The notes under the pieces were generated by a model. The model saw only the letters and a list, made by a program, of their open reading frames with translations, was not told where the DNA came from and ran no database searches. This document shows, piece after piece, positions 28,519 through 36,537 of a stretch of 64,000 nucleotides of DNA; the stretch's first letter is position 1, and each line of letters begins with the position of its first letter. The stretch covers positions 1 through 64,000 of the forward strand of contig JAJDTX010000175.1 of the NCBI GenBank assembly GCA_022826925.1. Reading direction: 5' to 3'. Made by a program: the position numbers and the translations under genes. The stretch comes from Bryobacterales bacterium (GTDB taxonomy: Bacteria > Acidobacteriota > Terriglobia > Bryobacterales > UBA6623).

Positions 28519-29976
28519 ATGGGCTGGTCCAGACTTCTGCGCCTCGCGGCAGCGCTTCTTGCCGCTCATTTTCTACCGTGCTTGGCGGCCGGCCGGCCGA
28601 ACATCTTGCTAATCGTCTCCGAAGACAACGGTCCCGAGATCGCGACCTACGGCGACCCCTACGCCCGCACGCCAAACCTCGACAAGTTGGCGGCCGAGGG
28701 CGTGCGCTTCGACCGCGCGTTCGTTCCACAGGCCGGCTGCAGCCCCTCGCGCGCGAGCTTCCTGACCGGCCTCTACGTTCATCAGCACGGGCAGCTCGGT
28801 CTTGCTACGTGGGGGTTTCGGATGTACCGCGACGATACGCCGAACGTCGTGCGCAGTCTCAAGGAAGCCGGGTACAGGACTGGGATCATCGGCAAGATCC
28901 ACGTCAACCCGGAGTCCGCCTTTCCCTTCGACTTCAAGGCAATCCCGACCGCCAACTTCCAGCGCAAGAATCTAGGCGACTACGCCAGTCATGCCGAGTC
29001 GTTCTTCGATGCTTCCGATCAACCGTTCTTCTTGAGCGTGAACTACCCGGACGCGCACAGGCCCTGGCTGAGGCAGGCCGAGGGACTGCCTGCCGAGCCG
29101 CTCGATGCCGACGACGTCAAGCCGCTTGCCTACCTCCGCCTGCAGGGCGCGAAACTGCGCCGGCTCACCGCCGGCCACTACAACAGCATGGAACGGCTCG
29201 ATGTCCTGATAGGCGATCTGCTCGCGGCTCTTGATCGCTCAGGCAAAACCAACGACACGCTGGTCGTCTACATCGGCGACCACGGGGCGGACTTCATCCG
29301 AGGTAAGCGGACCTGCTACGAAGGAGGCCTGCGCATTCCATTGATCGCGCGCTGGCCGGGCCGCGCCAAGGCCGGCCAGGCTCGGAACGAGTTGGTGTCA
29401 ACGATTGACCTGATGCCGACGTTTCTTGCCGCCGCCGAGGCGGGAGCGCCCGCCGGCCTGCCTGGGTCCTCCACGATCGAGTTGCTCGAAGGCAAGCAAC
29501 CCGAATGGCGGCGCTACCTGTTCGCGGAGTTCCACGCTCATGCCGCCAAGCCCAATTTCTATCCGCAGCGCTCCGTACGCAACGACCGATTCAAGCTCAT
29601 CGAAAACCTGATGCCCGGCGAGATCAATCCGGGCTACGAGTTCACCCTGCACCACATCGAGGGCAGTTTGCCCGAGGTCATCGAAGCAGCCCCACCCGAG
29701 GTCCGCAAGACCTATCAGGCCATGGCGCGTCCACCGCGTTTCGAGCTCTACGACCTGCGGGAAGACCCCTTCGAGTTCAGCAACCTGGCGGACGACCCGG
29801 CGTACGCCGGCTCTTTGCGCGAGCTGCGACGGGAACTTGACCAATGGCGCAAGCAGACGAAGGACCCACTGCTCGACCCAAGCAACCTTGAGCGCCTCAA
29901 GGCCGAAGCTCAGATCGATTCGAAACCCGGGGCTCGCAAGCGCGGCTGGGAATACCCAAGCTACTTCTTCGAATGA
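28519..29976 (+). CDS. Sulfatase, N-sulfoglucosamine sulfohydrolase-like
   Basis: About 485 residues from the ATG at 28519, which gives a signal peptide (LLRLAAALLAAHFLPCLAAG); upstream in-frame starts lack one. The sulfatase domain begins RPNILLIVSEDNGPE, with an E-D pair (35-36) in place of the usual D-D, as in SGSH-like sulfatases. The formylglycine motif is C74-S-P-S-R, followed by SFLTGLYVHQHGQ. The GKIHVNPE segment carries the active-site Lys. The pattern suggests an N-sulfohydrolase or related glycosaminoglycan sulfatase. Its last four bases overlap the start of the next sulfatase (ATGA), so the two are coupled. Confidence 0.88.
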   Translation: MGWSRLLRLAAALLAAHFLPCLAAGRPNILLIVSEDNGPEIATYGDPYARTPNLDKLAAEGVRFDRAFVPQAGCSPSRASFLTGLYVHQHGQLGLATWGFRMYRDDTPNVVRSLKEAGYRTGIIGKIHVNPESAFPFDFKAIPTANFQRKNLGDYASHAESFFDASDQPFFLSVNYPDAHRPWLRQAEGLPAEPLDADDVKPLAYLRLQGAKLRRLTAGHYNSMERLDVLIGDLLAALDRSGKTNDTLVVYIGDHGADFIRGKRTCYEGGLRIPLIARWPGRAKAGQARNELVSTIDLMPTFLAAAEAGAPAGLPGSSTIELLEGKQPEWRRYLFAEFHAHAAKPNFYPQRSVRNDRFKLIENLMPGEINPGYEFTLHHIEGSLPEVIEAAPPEVRKTYQAMARPPRFELYDLREDPFEFSNLADDPAYAGSLRELRRELDQWRKQTKDPLLDPSNLERLKAEAQIDSKPGARKRGWEYPSYFFE

Positions 29977-31466
29977 GGGAAAGAAGCCGGATGTCCGCGA
30001 CTCTCAGCTACCGCGTTCTCAGCTCTCTCCTACTCACGTCGTTGACCGCGGTGGCCGCCGACAAACCGAACGTTCTGTTCATCGCGATCGACGATCTGCG
30101 GCCTTCGCTGGGTTGCTACGGCGACCCCATCGCCATCACGCCCAACATTGATCGCCTCTCCACGCGGGCTCGCCAATTCAACCGCGCCTACTGCATGCAA
30201 TCCGTCTGCGGCCCCTCGCGAACAGCAATCCTCACCGGACGCCTGCCCGACAACACGGGCGTCTGGCACAACCGCAACCGCTTTCGCGAGAGGCACCCGA
30301 ATCTGGTCACACTGCCGCAGTTGTTCAAGAACAACGGCTACCACGCCCAAGGCCTCGGCAAGATCTTCAGCGGCAATCGCAAGGAGCTGGATCCCCAGTC
30401 GTGGTCCGTGCCCGAGGTCCTGTACCTAGAGGGCTGGAATAACTACGTTCTGCCGCAGAGCCGAAGCGACCGCGCAAAAGGCACGGCGTTCGAAAAGGCC
30501 GACGTTGCCGACGAAGGGTACACCGACGGCAAGTTGGCCAAGCTCGCCGTGGAGACCCTTGAGAAGATCTCGCGGTCAGAGCAACCGTTCTTTCTCGCTG
30601 TGGGCTTCTTCAAGCCCCACCTGCCGTTCAACGCCCCGAAATCGTATTGGGATCTCTACGACCCGGCAGTCTTCGAACCGAACTTTTCGGACAAACGAAC
30701 TCACGGGGCGCCCGACATCGCCTATCCCGATCACCTCGAGATGGGCGGCTACACCGATGTTCCCGAAGACGAACGCGTCTCGGCCGAGCAAGCGCGCGAG
30801 CTGCGTCATGGCTACTATGCCTGCGTCAGCTACGCCGACGCACAGGTCGGCAAGCTGTTGCGGGCGCTCGAGCGGCTGGGGTTGGAGGACGACACCATCG
30901 TCGTGTTGTGGGGCGACCACGGCTACTCGCTCGGCGAGGCCGGCCACTGGTGCAAAGACACGAACTTCGAACTCGACACCCACGTCCCTCTGATGGTCCG
31001 GACGCCGGGGATGGCCAAGCCAGGCGTCGCCACGGAGGCGCTGACCGAATACGTCGACATCTATCCGACGCTCGCCGAGCTGGCCGGGCTGACGCCGCCC
31101 GACGGACTCGACGGGCGCAGCTTCGCCTCTGCGTTGCGCAACCCGAGCGCCAAAGGGCGAGACTTGGTCTTGAGCCAGTTCTCACGCCCATTCGAGCCGA
31201 GCGCGCCGGAGATCATGGGCTACTCCATTCGCACGGCGACGCAGCGCTACACCCGGTGGATCGATTGGATGAGCCGCAGGGTGCTGGCCGAGGAACTCTA
31301 CGACTACTCGGACCGGGCGAGCGCCTTGACCAAGGGGAGCTTTCTCGTCGAGCAACGAAACTTGATCGACTCCGACGACTACATGGCAGCACGGGACCAG
31401 CTGCGCTCCAAGATGGACCAGACGCTCCGGGACCGGATTCGCCCCAAGCGGGGTGCCGCTCGCTGA
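29973..31466 (+). CDS. Sulfatase, iduronate-2-sulfatase-like
   Basis: A 497-residue sulfatase; the ATG at 29973 overlaps the previous TGA (ATGA), while an ATG at 29991 is an alternative. A signal peptide (SLLLTSLTAVAA) is present. It begins KPNVLFIAIDDLRPSLGCYGD, and the formylglycine motif is C79-G-P-S-R within SVCGPSRTAILTGRLPD. DDLRPSLGCYG, TGVWHNRNRFRE and GKIFSGN are close to iduronate-2-sulfatase-type (IDS) sequences. Together with the SGSH-like partner it would fit heparan- or dermatan-type polysaccharide desulfation. That substrate is inferred from family resemblance and pairing. Confidence 0.9.
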   Translation: MRERSRMSATLSYRVLSSLLLTSLTAVAADKPNVLFIAIDDLRPSLGCYGDPIAITPNIDRLSTRARQFNRAYCMQSVCGPSRTAILTGRLPDNTGVWHNRNRFRERHPNLVTLPQLFKNNGYHAQGLGKIFSGNRKELDPQSWSVPEVLYLEGWNNYVLPQSRSDRAKGTAFEKADVADEGYTDGKLAKLAVETLEKISRSEQPFFLAVGFFKPHLPFNAPKSYWDLYDPAVFEPNFSDKRTHGAPDIAYPDHLEMGGYTDVPEDERVSAEQARELRHGYYACVSYADAQVGKLLRALERLGLEDDTIVVLWGDHGYSLGEAGHWCKDTNFELDTHVPLMVRTPGMAKPGVATEALTEYVDIYPTLAELAGLTPPDGLDGRSFASALRNPSAKGRDLVLSQFSRPFEPSAPEIMGYSIRTATQRYTRWIDWMSRRVLAEELYDYSDRASALTKGSFLVEQRNLIDSDDYMAARDQLRSKMDQTLRDRIRPKRGAAR

Positions 31467-31719
31467 GACTCTTTCCCTTGCCCGCACCTCGAGAAGACCG
31501 ACCTCTTTGAAGAATCGCCTCATTGCAGGCGCTGTCCCGTCGAGATCGGCTCTGCAGGGATGTGGCGGTCAGATCGATCGCGGACGCGATCGCCGCTTCC
31601 GGCGACTGCCGCAATGAGCGCTCGCCGTCAATCGAAGCGCGCGCGAAGACCCGAGTCGAAGGTCCAGCAAGCACCTGCGACCACCGCCAGATAGGGCGTT
31701 CACACAGGCAGGGCCCTGT

Positions 31720-32277
31720 TTAGCTGTGCCCTTTCGGGATGTAGGTACGCTGCAGAGTCTCGCCTCTCTGGCTGGCGGGGCGCTCTTCGATAAGGTCTTG
31801 CGCCAAGGCCGTGTGGAATGAGACGACCACCCAGTTCTCGCCACCCATGACGCCTTGGTGCCAAACGCCGCGGGGAATCGAAAGCCAGCGGTCTTCCAAA
31901 GCAGCAGTCGGTCGGCTAACCAGACGGTTGGATGTCCAATTCTCTCCTGGCCGCTCTCCAACTTGCGTCTGCAAGTCGGCTGAGCCCCTGAGCGACATGA
32001 CTCGCTGGATGCTGTTGGGATGTCGTTCAGCTCCCGAGCCGGTCTTCGCTCGCAACACAAAGACCCAGCTGGACCGAATCCCGTCCGGGACCGGCCCGCC
32101 GTACAACGAAAGGTCTACCGGTTCCCAGACCAGCAGCGAAGACCGATCCGCTTCGAGCTTCTCTTCAAGCCGTGACCCGACGCGGTCCAGTTCTTGGCGG
32201 ACCTCGCTCTGGCCAACCAAACTGTCCAAGACCTCGAGAATCCCTCTCTCGTCCCCTGCAATCGGCGTGCCGGACAT
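31720..32277 (-). CDS. Cupin-like hypothetical protein
   Basis: About 185 residues from the ATG at 32277; upstream sequence is unlikely to be coding. No signal peptide. The body resembles a single cupin barrel: the conserved-looking segments are RHPNSIQRVMSLRGSADLQTQV and WLSIPRGVWHQGVMGGENWVVVSFHTA, with His residues where cupins place metal ligands, though the motif is not classical. It may bind a small molecule or metal. It converges on the iduronate-2-sulfatase-like gene and diverges from the sugar-binding lipoprotein. A TATACT box sits 7 bases before its start. Confidence 0.6.
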   Translation of the reverse strand: MSGTPIAGDERGILEVLDSLVGQSEVRQELDRVGSRLEEKLEADRSSLLVWEPVDLSLYGGPVPDGIRSSWVFVLRAKTGSGAERHPNSIQRVMSLRGSADLQTQVGERPGENWTSNRLVSRPTAALEDRWLSIPRGVWHQGVMGGENWVVVSFHTALAQDLIEERPASQRGETLQRTYIPKGHS

Positions 32278-32284
32278 TTTGGCC

Positions 32285-32290
32285 AGTATA
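32285..32290 (-). promoter_or_regulatory. Possible -10 box of a leaderless transcript
   Basis: On the minus strand TATACT (five of six to TATAAT) ends 7 bases before the ATG at 32277, so initiation would fall at or next to the start codon. No convincing -35 box lies 17 bases upstream. If real, the mRNA of the cupin-like gene would be leaderless. Confidence 0.3.
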
Positions 32291-32525
32291 GTTCTTGGGA
32301 ATGTGGAGCCGGGACTGTCTTGTCTCAAGGCAACACGGCTCTTGCCAACTGCTCGACATGCCGGGCAGCGCTCCGCGCCGGGGCGGCGCGCTAGCGCGCC
32401 ATGCCGTGGTCCCGGGCCCCGCACGAAGCCGTGGCCCGACCAACGAGCCGCCAACGCTCGCATTGACAACTCCACCCGCACGGTTGCAACGCGCTGGTGT
32501 CTCAACGAACATAGAAGTCAGCGTC

Positions 32526-33491
32526 ATGCGCAAGACTTTTCTGCTCACTTTGCTGGCCTCAGTGCTCATTGCGGCCGCTGTAAGTTGCAATCGGTCCGAC
32601 ATGGTCCGCATCGGAGTGGTGCCGAAGGCCGTCGCCCACGAGTTCTGGATCGCGGTGCGCGCCGGCACCGACGAGGCCGCCAAAGAGGCCGGCGTCGCGA
32701 TCGAGTGGCAGGGCCCGTCCGCCGAAACGGAGTTCTCCCGCCAAATCGAAATCGTGGAAGCGATGATCAACTCCCGCGTGGATGGCTTGGTGCTCGCTCC
32801 GACAGAAGCCACCGCCCTCGTATCGGTGGTCGAGCGCGCCACGAGAGAGGGCATCCCCGTGACGATCTTCGATTCGGGGATCAATACCGACGAGTACGTC
32901 TCGTTCGTGTCGAGCAACAACTACGAGGCGGGCGTCCAGGCAGCCGACAAGCTGGCCGAGATCCTTGGCCGGTCCGGCAAGATCGCCGTCGTCAAGAACG
33001 TGCCGGGATCCTCATCGACGATGGAGCGGGAGCGTGGCTTCGAGGAAGCGCTCGCCAAGAAGTATCCGCGCGTCGAGATCGTCGACTTCAAGTACTGCCA
33101 GTCGGACAGGGCGCTGGCGCTGGCCGCGGCCGAGAACATGCTCACGGCACATCCCGATCTCGATGGGATGTTCACCTCCGCCGAGCCAGCCACCGTGGGC
33201 GCATCCACTGCGCTGCGCAACCGAGAACTGGTCGATCAGGTCAAGCTGGTCGGCTTCGACTGGACCGACACCCTAGAAGGCGACTTCCGCGACGGCGTCA
33301 TCAGCGCCCTGGTCGTCCAAGATCCGTTCGAGATCGGGCGGCGCGCTGTTCAGACGATCCTGACGGCCTTGCGCGGCGAGACGCCGCCGAAGCGGATCGA
33401 CACCAAGACGCACGTCGTCACCATGGACAACATCAACTCGCCAGAGATCGAGGCCGTGCTACGGATCAACCTCGACGAGTACCTGCAATAG
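32526..33491 (+). CDS. Sugar-type ABC transporter substrate-binding lipoprotein (orphan)
   Basis: About 321 residues from the ATG at 32526. The N-terminus is a lipoprotein-type signal ending VSC. The mature part is a type 1 periplasmic binding fold (Peripla_BP_4 / RbsB-like): IGVVPKAVAHEFWIAVRAG, MINSRVDGLVLAPTEATAL, the GIPVTIFDSGINTD strand, and LVGFDWTD with TLEGDFRDGVISALVVQDPFEIG near the hinge. Such proteins deliver pentoses, hexoses or related molecules to an ABC importer or to a chemoreceptor. No permease or ATPase gene lies next to it, so the binding protein is an orphan here. It is read away from the cupin-like gene. Confidence 0.9.
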   Translation: MRKTFLLTLLASVLIAAAVSCNRSDMVRIGVVPKAVAHEFWIAVRAGTDEAAKEAGVAIEWQGPSAETEFSRQIEIVEAMINSRVDGLVLAPTEATALVSVVERATREGIPVTIFDSGINTDEYVSFVSSNNYEAGVQAADKLAEILGRSGKIAVVKNVPGSSSTMERERGFEEALAKKYPRVEIVDFKYCQSDRALALAAAENMLTAHPDLDGMFTSAEPATVGASTALRNRELVDQVKLVGFDWTDTLEGDFRDGVISALVVQDPFEIGRRAVQTILTALRGETPPKRIDTKTHVVTMDNINSPEIEAVLRINLDEYLQ

Positions 33492-33507
33492 GCACAGGCG
33501 CAATCGG

Positions 33508-34719
33508 CTAGCGCGCGAAAGCCTCGCGCAGGCGGTCCATCGCCCAATTCAGCTCTTCGCGCTCGATCACCAGCGGCGGAGCGATCCGGATCACCCGGTC
33601 GTGGGTCTCCTTGCACAGCATGCCTAGCGTCTGCAGACGCTCGCAGAATGGCCGCGCGGGCACTCGCAGCTCGATTCCGGCGATCAAGCCCACGCCTCGA
33701 ATCTCCACGATGTCAGGGTGAGACAGCGTGCGCAGCTGATCCAAGAACCAGCGGCCCAGCACAGCCGCGCGCTCCACGAGGTTCTCGTCGGCCAGCACGC
33801 GCAAGGCTTCCCGCGCTACCGCGCAGCCCAAGGGATTGCCGCCGAACGTCGAGCCATGCGTGCCGGGAGAGAAGACTCCCAGCACATCGCGACTCGAGAC
33901 CACCGCAGATACCGGGTAGAAGCCGCCGGACAGCGCCTTGCCAAGCACGTACATGTCCGGCTGCACTCCTTCGTGCTGGCAGGCAAACAGGGCTCCGGTA
34001 CGGCCCAAGCCCGTCTGAATCTCGTCCGCGACCAGCAGCACGCCGCGCTCGCGGCAGATCCGCGCCGCCTCTGCCAAGTAGCCCGCGGGCGGGATCAGCA
34101 CGCCGGCCTCGCACTGCACAGGCTCGACCAAGAAGGCGCACGTGTCTGGGGTGATGGCCTCTGCAAGAGCGTCGGCGTCACCGAAGGGAATCGACCGGAA
34201 TCCCGGCGTGAACGGGCCGAATCCCACTCGGCTGTCGGCATCGGAGGAGAAACCCACGATCGTGGTGGTTCGGCCGTGGAAGTTGTTCTCGCAGACCAGG
34301 ATCTCTGCCCGGCCGGGCTCCACACCCTTGCGGTCGTAGGCCCACTTGCGAGCGGTCTTGATCGCGGTCTCGACAGCCTCCGCGCCGGTGTTCATCGGCA
34401 ACACCATCTGCATCCCGCACAATTCCGCCAGCTCCCTGCAGAAAAGAGGCAGCTGGTCGTTGCGATACGCCCTGGACGTGAGGGTGACCCGTTCGGCTTG
34501 GTCCCTCAGCGCCTGCAGGATGCGAGGGTGGCAGTGACCTTGGTTAACAGCCGAGTAGGCGCTCAGGCAGTCCAGATAGCGCCCGCCGTCTATGTCGAAG
34601 ACCCACGGTCCTTCGGCCCGGGCTACCACCACGGGCAGCGGATGATAGTTGTGCGCGCCCCATTCGTCTTCCAGCGCGAGCATTTCCTCGCTGAGACTGG
34701 CTGTGGCGACGCGCGTCAA
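33508..34719 (-). CDS. rocD: Ornithine aminotransferase (ornithine-oxo-acid transaminase)
   Basis: A 403-residue PLP-dependent class III aminotransferase that converts ornithine and 2-oxoglutarate to glutamate semialdehyde and glutamate. The near-N-terminal [39 protein letters not shown], the [10 protein letters not shown] motif, [12 protein letters not shown] and the PLP lysine in [16 protein letters not shown] are all characteristic of RocD rather than acetylornithine aminotransferase. Length is right for the family. It lies alone, convergent with the binding-protein gene (16 bases) and followed upstream by the DUF2149 gene on the same strand. Confidence 0.95.
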   Translation of the reverse strand: MTRVATASLSEEMLALEDEWGAHNYHPLPVVVARAEGPWVFDIDGGRYLDCLSAYSAVNQGHCHPRILQALRDQAERVTLTSRAYRNDQLPLFCRELAELCGMQMVLPMNTGAEAVETAIKTARKWAYDRKGVEPGRAEILVCENNFHGRTTTIVGFSSDADSRVGFGPFTPGFRSIPFGDADALAEAITPDTCAFLVEPVQCEAGVLIPPAGYLAEAARICRERGVLLVADEIQTGLGRTGALFACQHEGVQPDMYVLGKALSGGFYPVSAVVSSRDVLGVFSPGTHGSTFGGNPLGCAVAREALRVLADENLVERAAVLGRWFLDQLRTLSHPDIVEIRGVGLIAGIELRVPARPFCERLQTLGMLCKETHDRVIRIAPPLVIEREELNWAMDRLREAFAR

Positions 34720-34761
34720 GGAGCCGAACCCCGGAGACTTCAGCGTACCACCCCACCCGGC

Positions 34762-35142
34762 TCATTCCGCTTCGGGCACGTAGATGACTTCGCCGCTTTC
34801 AAGGCGATACGCCACCCCGAGGCGCTGGCCGCGGCCGGCGCCCCGCTCTTCGCTGGCGCGGAGGCGTTCGATGCGCTCGCCGCGCTTGACGATCATCTCC
34901 ATGTCGGGGCGACCCGGGTTGGTAACGATCGTGATGTCCCTGGTGCTCATGCGGGCGGCCACCTCCGCGAGACTCGCGCTGCCAGCGAGCGCCAAGATCA
35001 ACGCCACGACGAGCACCATGCTGGCATCGAACAGGTTCACGACTCCGCCTAGCGGGTCGCCGTCTTCGCCCGAGTCCAGAGCGGCGGATGCCCGCCGCAT
35101 CCAGTCGCGGCGGCGCGGCATTCGGCTCGAGTTCTTATGCAT
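34762..35142 (-). CDS. DUF2149 (ExbD/TolR-like) membrane protein
   Basis: A 126-residue protein of the DUF2149 family, which resembles ExbD/TolR. An N-terminal cytoplasmic stretch is followed by one membrane helix (NLFDASMVLVVALILALAG), preceded by the conserved GDPLGGVVNLFD motif in which the Asp could take part in proton transfer. The C-terminal periplasmic part ends with VAYRLESGEVIYVPE. Its start overlaps the stop of the ExbB-like gene by 8 bases (35135-35142). The pair would form a proton-driven motor. No TonB or receptor gene lies nearby; the receptor at 60040 is distant. Confidence 0.88.
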   Translation of the reverse strand: MHKNSSRMPRRRDWMRRASAALDSGEDGDPLGGVVNLFDASMVLVVALILALAGSASLAEVAARMSTRDITIVTNPGRPDMEMIVKRGERIERLRASEERGAGRGQRLGVAYRLESGEVIYVPEAE

Positions 35143-35728
35143 CTGGCGCTTCCTCCCGGCTCGTCTCGCCGAACCAAACCTCCATCAGGTAGTGCATCTC
35201 GGTCAGATCTTGGCGCCCCCAGTGACGCACCTGCACGCCAAGCGCGAACGCTGCCCCGCCCACGATCAGGCCGACCACCGTGGTCGTGAATCCGATCAGA
35301 AGATTGGACGCCATCGATTGCATATCGCCAGCGGCGAGGCCGGCCAGGGCGGGCTGCAGGGGGATCAGAGTGCCGATCAGGCCCAGCATCGGGCCCGTGC
35401 GCGAAAGCACCGAGAGCCGGTCGGCCCTTCTTCGCAGGTCATTCTCCAGGTCGCCGACGATCTTGTCGAGGCGCTCGGGGTGCAGCCTGGCACCGCTGGC
35501 GAAGCGACCCAGCGAGAGTTTCCAGTCCAAGCTCAGAAAGCGCTCCAGGGTCGGCTCGCTCTCGTACAGGCGCCTCAGGGCCTCTCGGTTCGTCCGACGG
35601 TCGAAGCTCTCGGCCAACACGCCCCCGGCGAGGTACGTGGCGTAGACGAACAGGCCCACGATCGCGACCATGGCGGGCAGCAGGAACGCGCTCGAAATCC
35701 AATAGAGCAGGCTCTGCAATTGCTCCAC
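35135..35728 (-). CDS. MotA/TolQ/ExbB proton channel family protein
   Basis: A 197-residue inner-membrane protein of the MotA/TolQ/ExbB family. Three helices: about 14-36, 111-131 and 143-165. The conserved RTGPMLGLIGTLIPL segment in the second helix and the FTTTVVGLIVGG segment in the third are diagnostic of ExbB/TolQ-type channels. It overlaps the DUF2149 gene by 8 bases and is upstream of it, so both are made together. ExbB-DUF2149 pairs occur in other genomes apart from the TonB system and are often linked to metal or cofactor transport; the partner here is unknown. Confidence 0.9.
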   Translation of the reverse strand: MEQLQSLLYWISSAFLLPAMVAIVGLFVYATYLAGGVLAESFDRRTNREALRRLYESEPTLERFLSLDWKLSLGRFASGARLHPERLDKIVGDLENDLRRRADRLSVLSRTGPMLGLIGTLIPLQPALAGLAAGDMQSMASNLLIGFTTTVVGLIVGGAAFALGVQVRHWGRQDLTEMHYLMEVWFGETSREEAPDA

Positions 35729-35770
35729 GAGAACCTCACCGCCCGTCCGCGACGCCGGAACTCGCCGACA

Positions 35771-36223
35771 TCATCCGCGGCGTTCCGCGTCGAGCACCTT
35801 GCTCAAGCGACGCGCGAAACGCTGGCCACCGTCGTAGGTCGCGCCCAGAAACGCCCGCACCAGCTCCGTGGCTAGAGAGATCCCGACGATCCGCCCGCCC
35901 AGGCAAAGCACGTTGAGATCGTCGTGCTCGACGCCCTGCCCTGCGGAATAGGTGTCGTGGCAGACGCTGGCGCGCACGCCCTTGAGCTTGTTGGCCGCCA
36001 CAGAGGAGCCGACGCCGCTTCCGCAAACGACGATGCCCCGGTCCGCCTCTCCGTTTCGGACGCTCTCGCCGACCGCGATCGCGAAGTCCGGATAATCGTC
36101 ATTCGCGTCCAGCGTATGTGCTCCGACATCCAACGCCTCGTGCCCGTCTGCGGCCAGCAGCTTGGCAATCTCCTGCTTGAGATGGAAGCCGGCGTGGTCG
36201 GCCCCGATGGCAACACGCATCAA
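35771..36223 (-). CDS. rpiB: Ribose 5-phosphate isomerase B
   Basis: A 150-residue RpiB/LacAB-family isomerase that interconverts ribulose 5-phosphate and ribose 5-phosphate. The IGADHAGFHLK N-terminal motif, the catalytic Cys67 in VVCGSGVGSSVAANK, and the ARASVCHDTYSA-like phosphate-site segment (VRASVCHDTYSAGQGVEHDDLNVLCLGGR) are all present. Length and ends are normal for the family; the start could be either of two adjacent ATG codons. It lies alone on the minus strand between the ExbB-like gene and divergent rimO. Confidence 0.96.
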   Translation of the reverse strand: MMRVAIGADHAGFHLKQEIAKLLAADGHEALDVGAHTLDANDDYPDFAIAVGESVRNGEADRGIVVCGSGVGSSVAANKLKGVRASVCHDTYSAGQGVEHDDLNVLCLGGRIVGISLATELVRAFLGATYDGGQRFARRLSKVLDAERRG

Positions 36224-36537
36224 ACTGGCATTGTAACGTAGGCATCTGCGGTGCTTCGCCCGGGTCTCGGACCTGAGAATCCGAGGTTCACGAGGCTGGC
36301 GAGTTGCAGAACGCGTCCGGCCTGCCCGAGCGGAAGTCGCGCTGGCGATCTGGCGGACTGGCCCCCGGTGGCCGGCCCCAGGCTAGAGCGCTCGAGACGG
36401 TCGAATCGAGCCTTGAGGCCGGCGCGCGTAATAAAATAGATTCGTGGGCGGCCCGCCGACCCGCGCCAAGCTGTCTCGGCCGGCACGTTGAGAGCGGGGC
36501 CGGATCGCGGCACCCGCAACCCTCAGGGCCGGGACAG
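36224..36537. other. Intergenic region upstream of rpiB and rimO
   Basis: A 314-base divergent gap with no credible gene. It contains an AT-rich island (about 36429-36442) in GC-rich surroundings. A TTGAGG at 36413-36418 and TAGATT at 36437-36442 (18-base spacing) form a weak promoter candidate for rimO. In-frame sequence upstream of the rimO ATG is open back to 36304 but has no conserved character. Confidence 0.5.

Noticed and set aside
36304-36537. A 78-residue N-terminal extension of RimO
   Set aside because: RimO proteins begin at MKIGFISLGC; the extension is low-complexity Gly/Arg/Ser and lies over an AT-rich promoter-like stretch.
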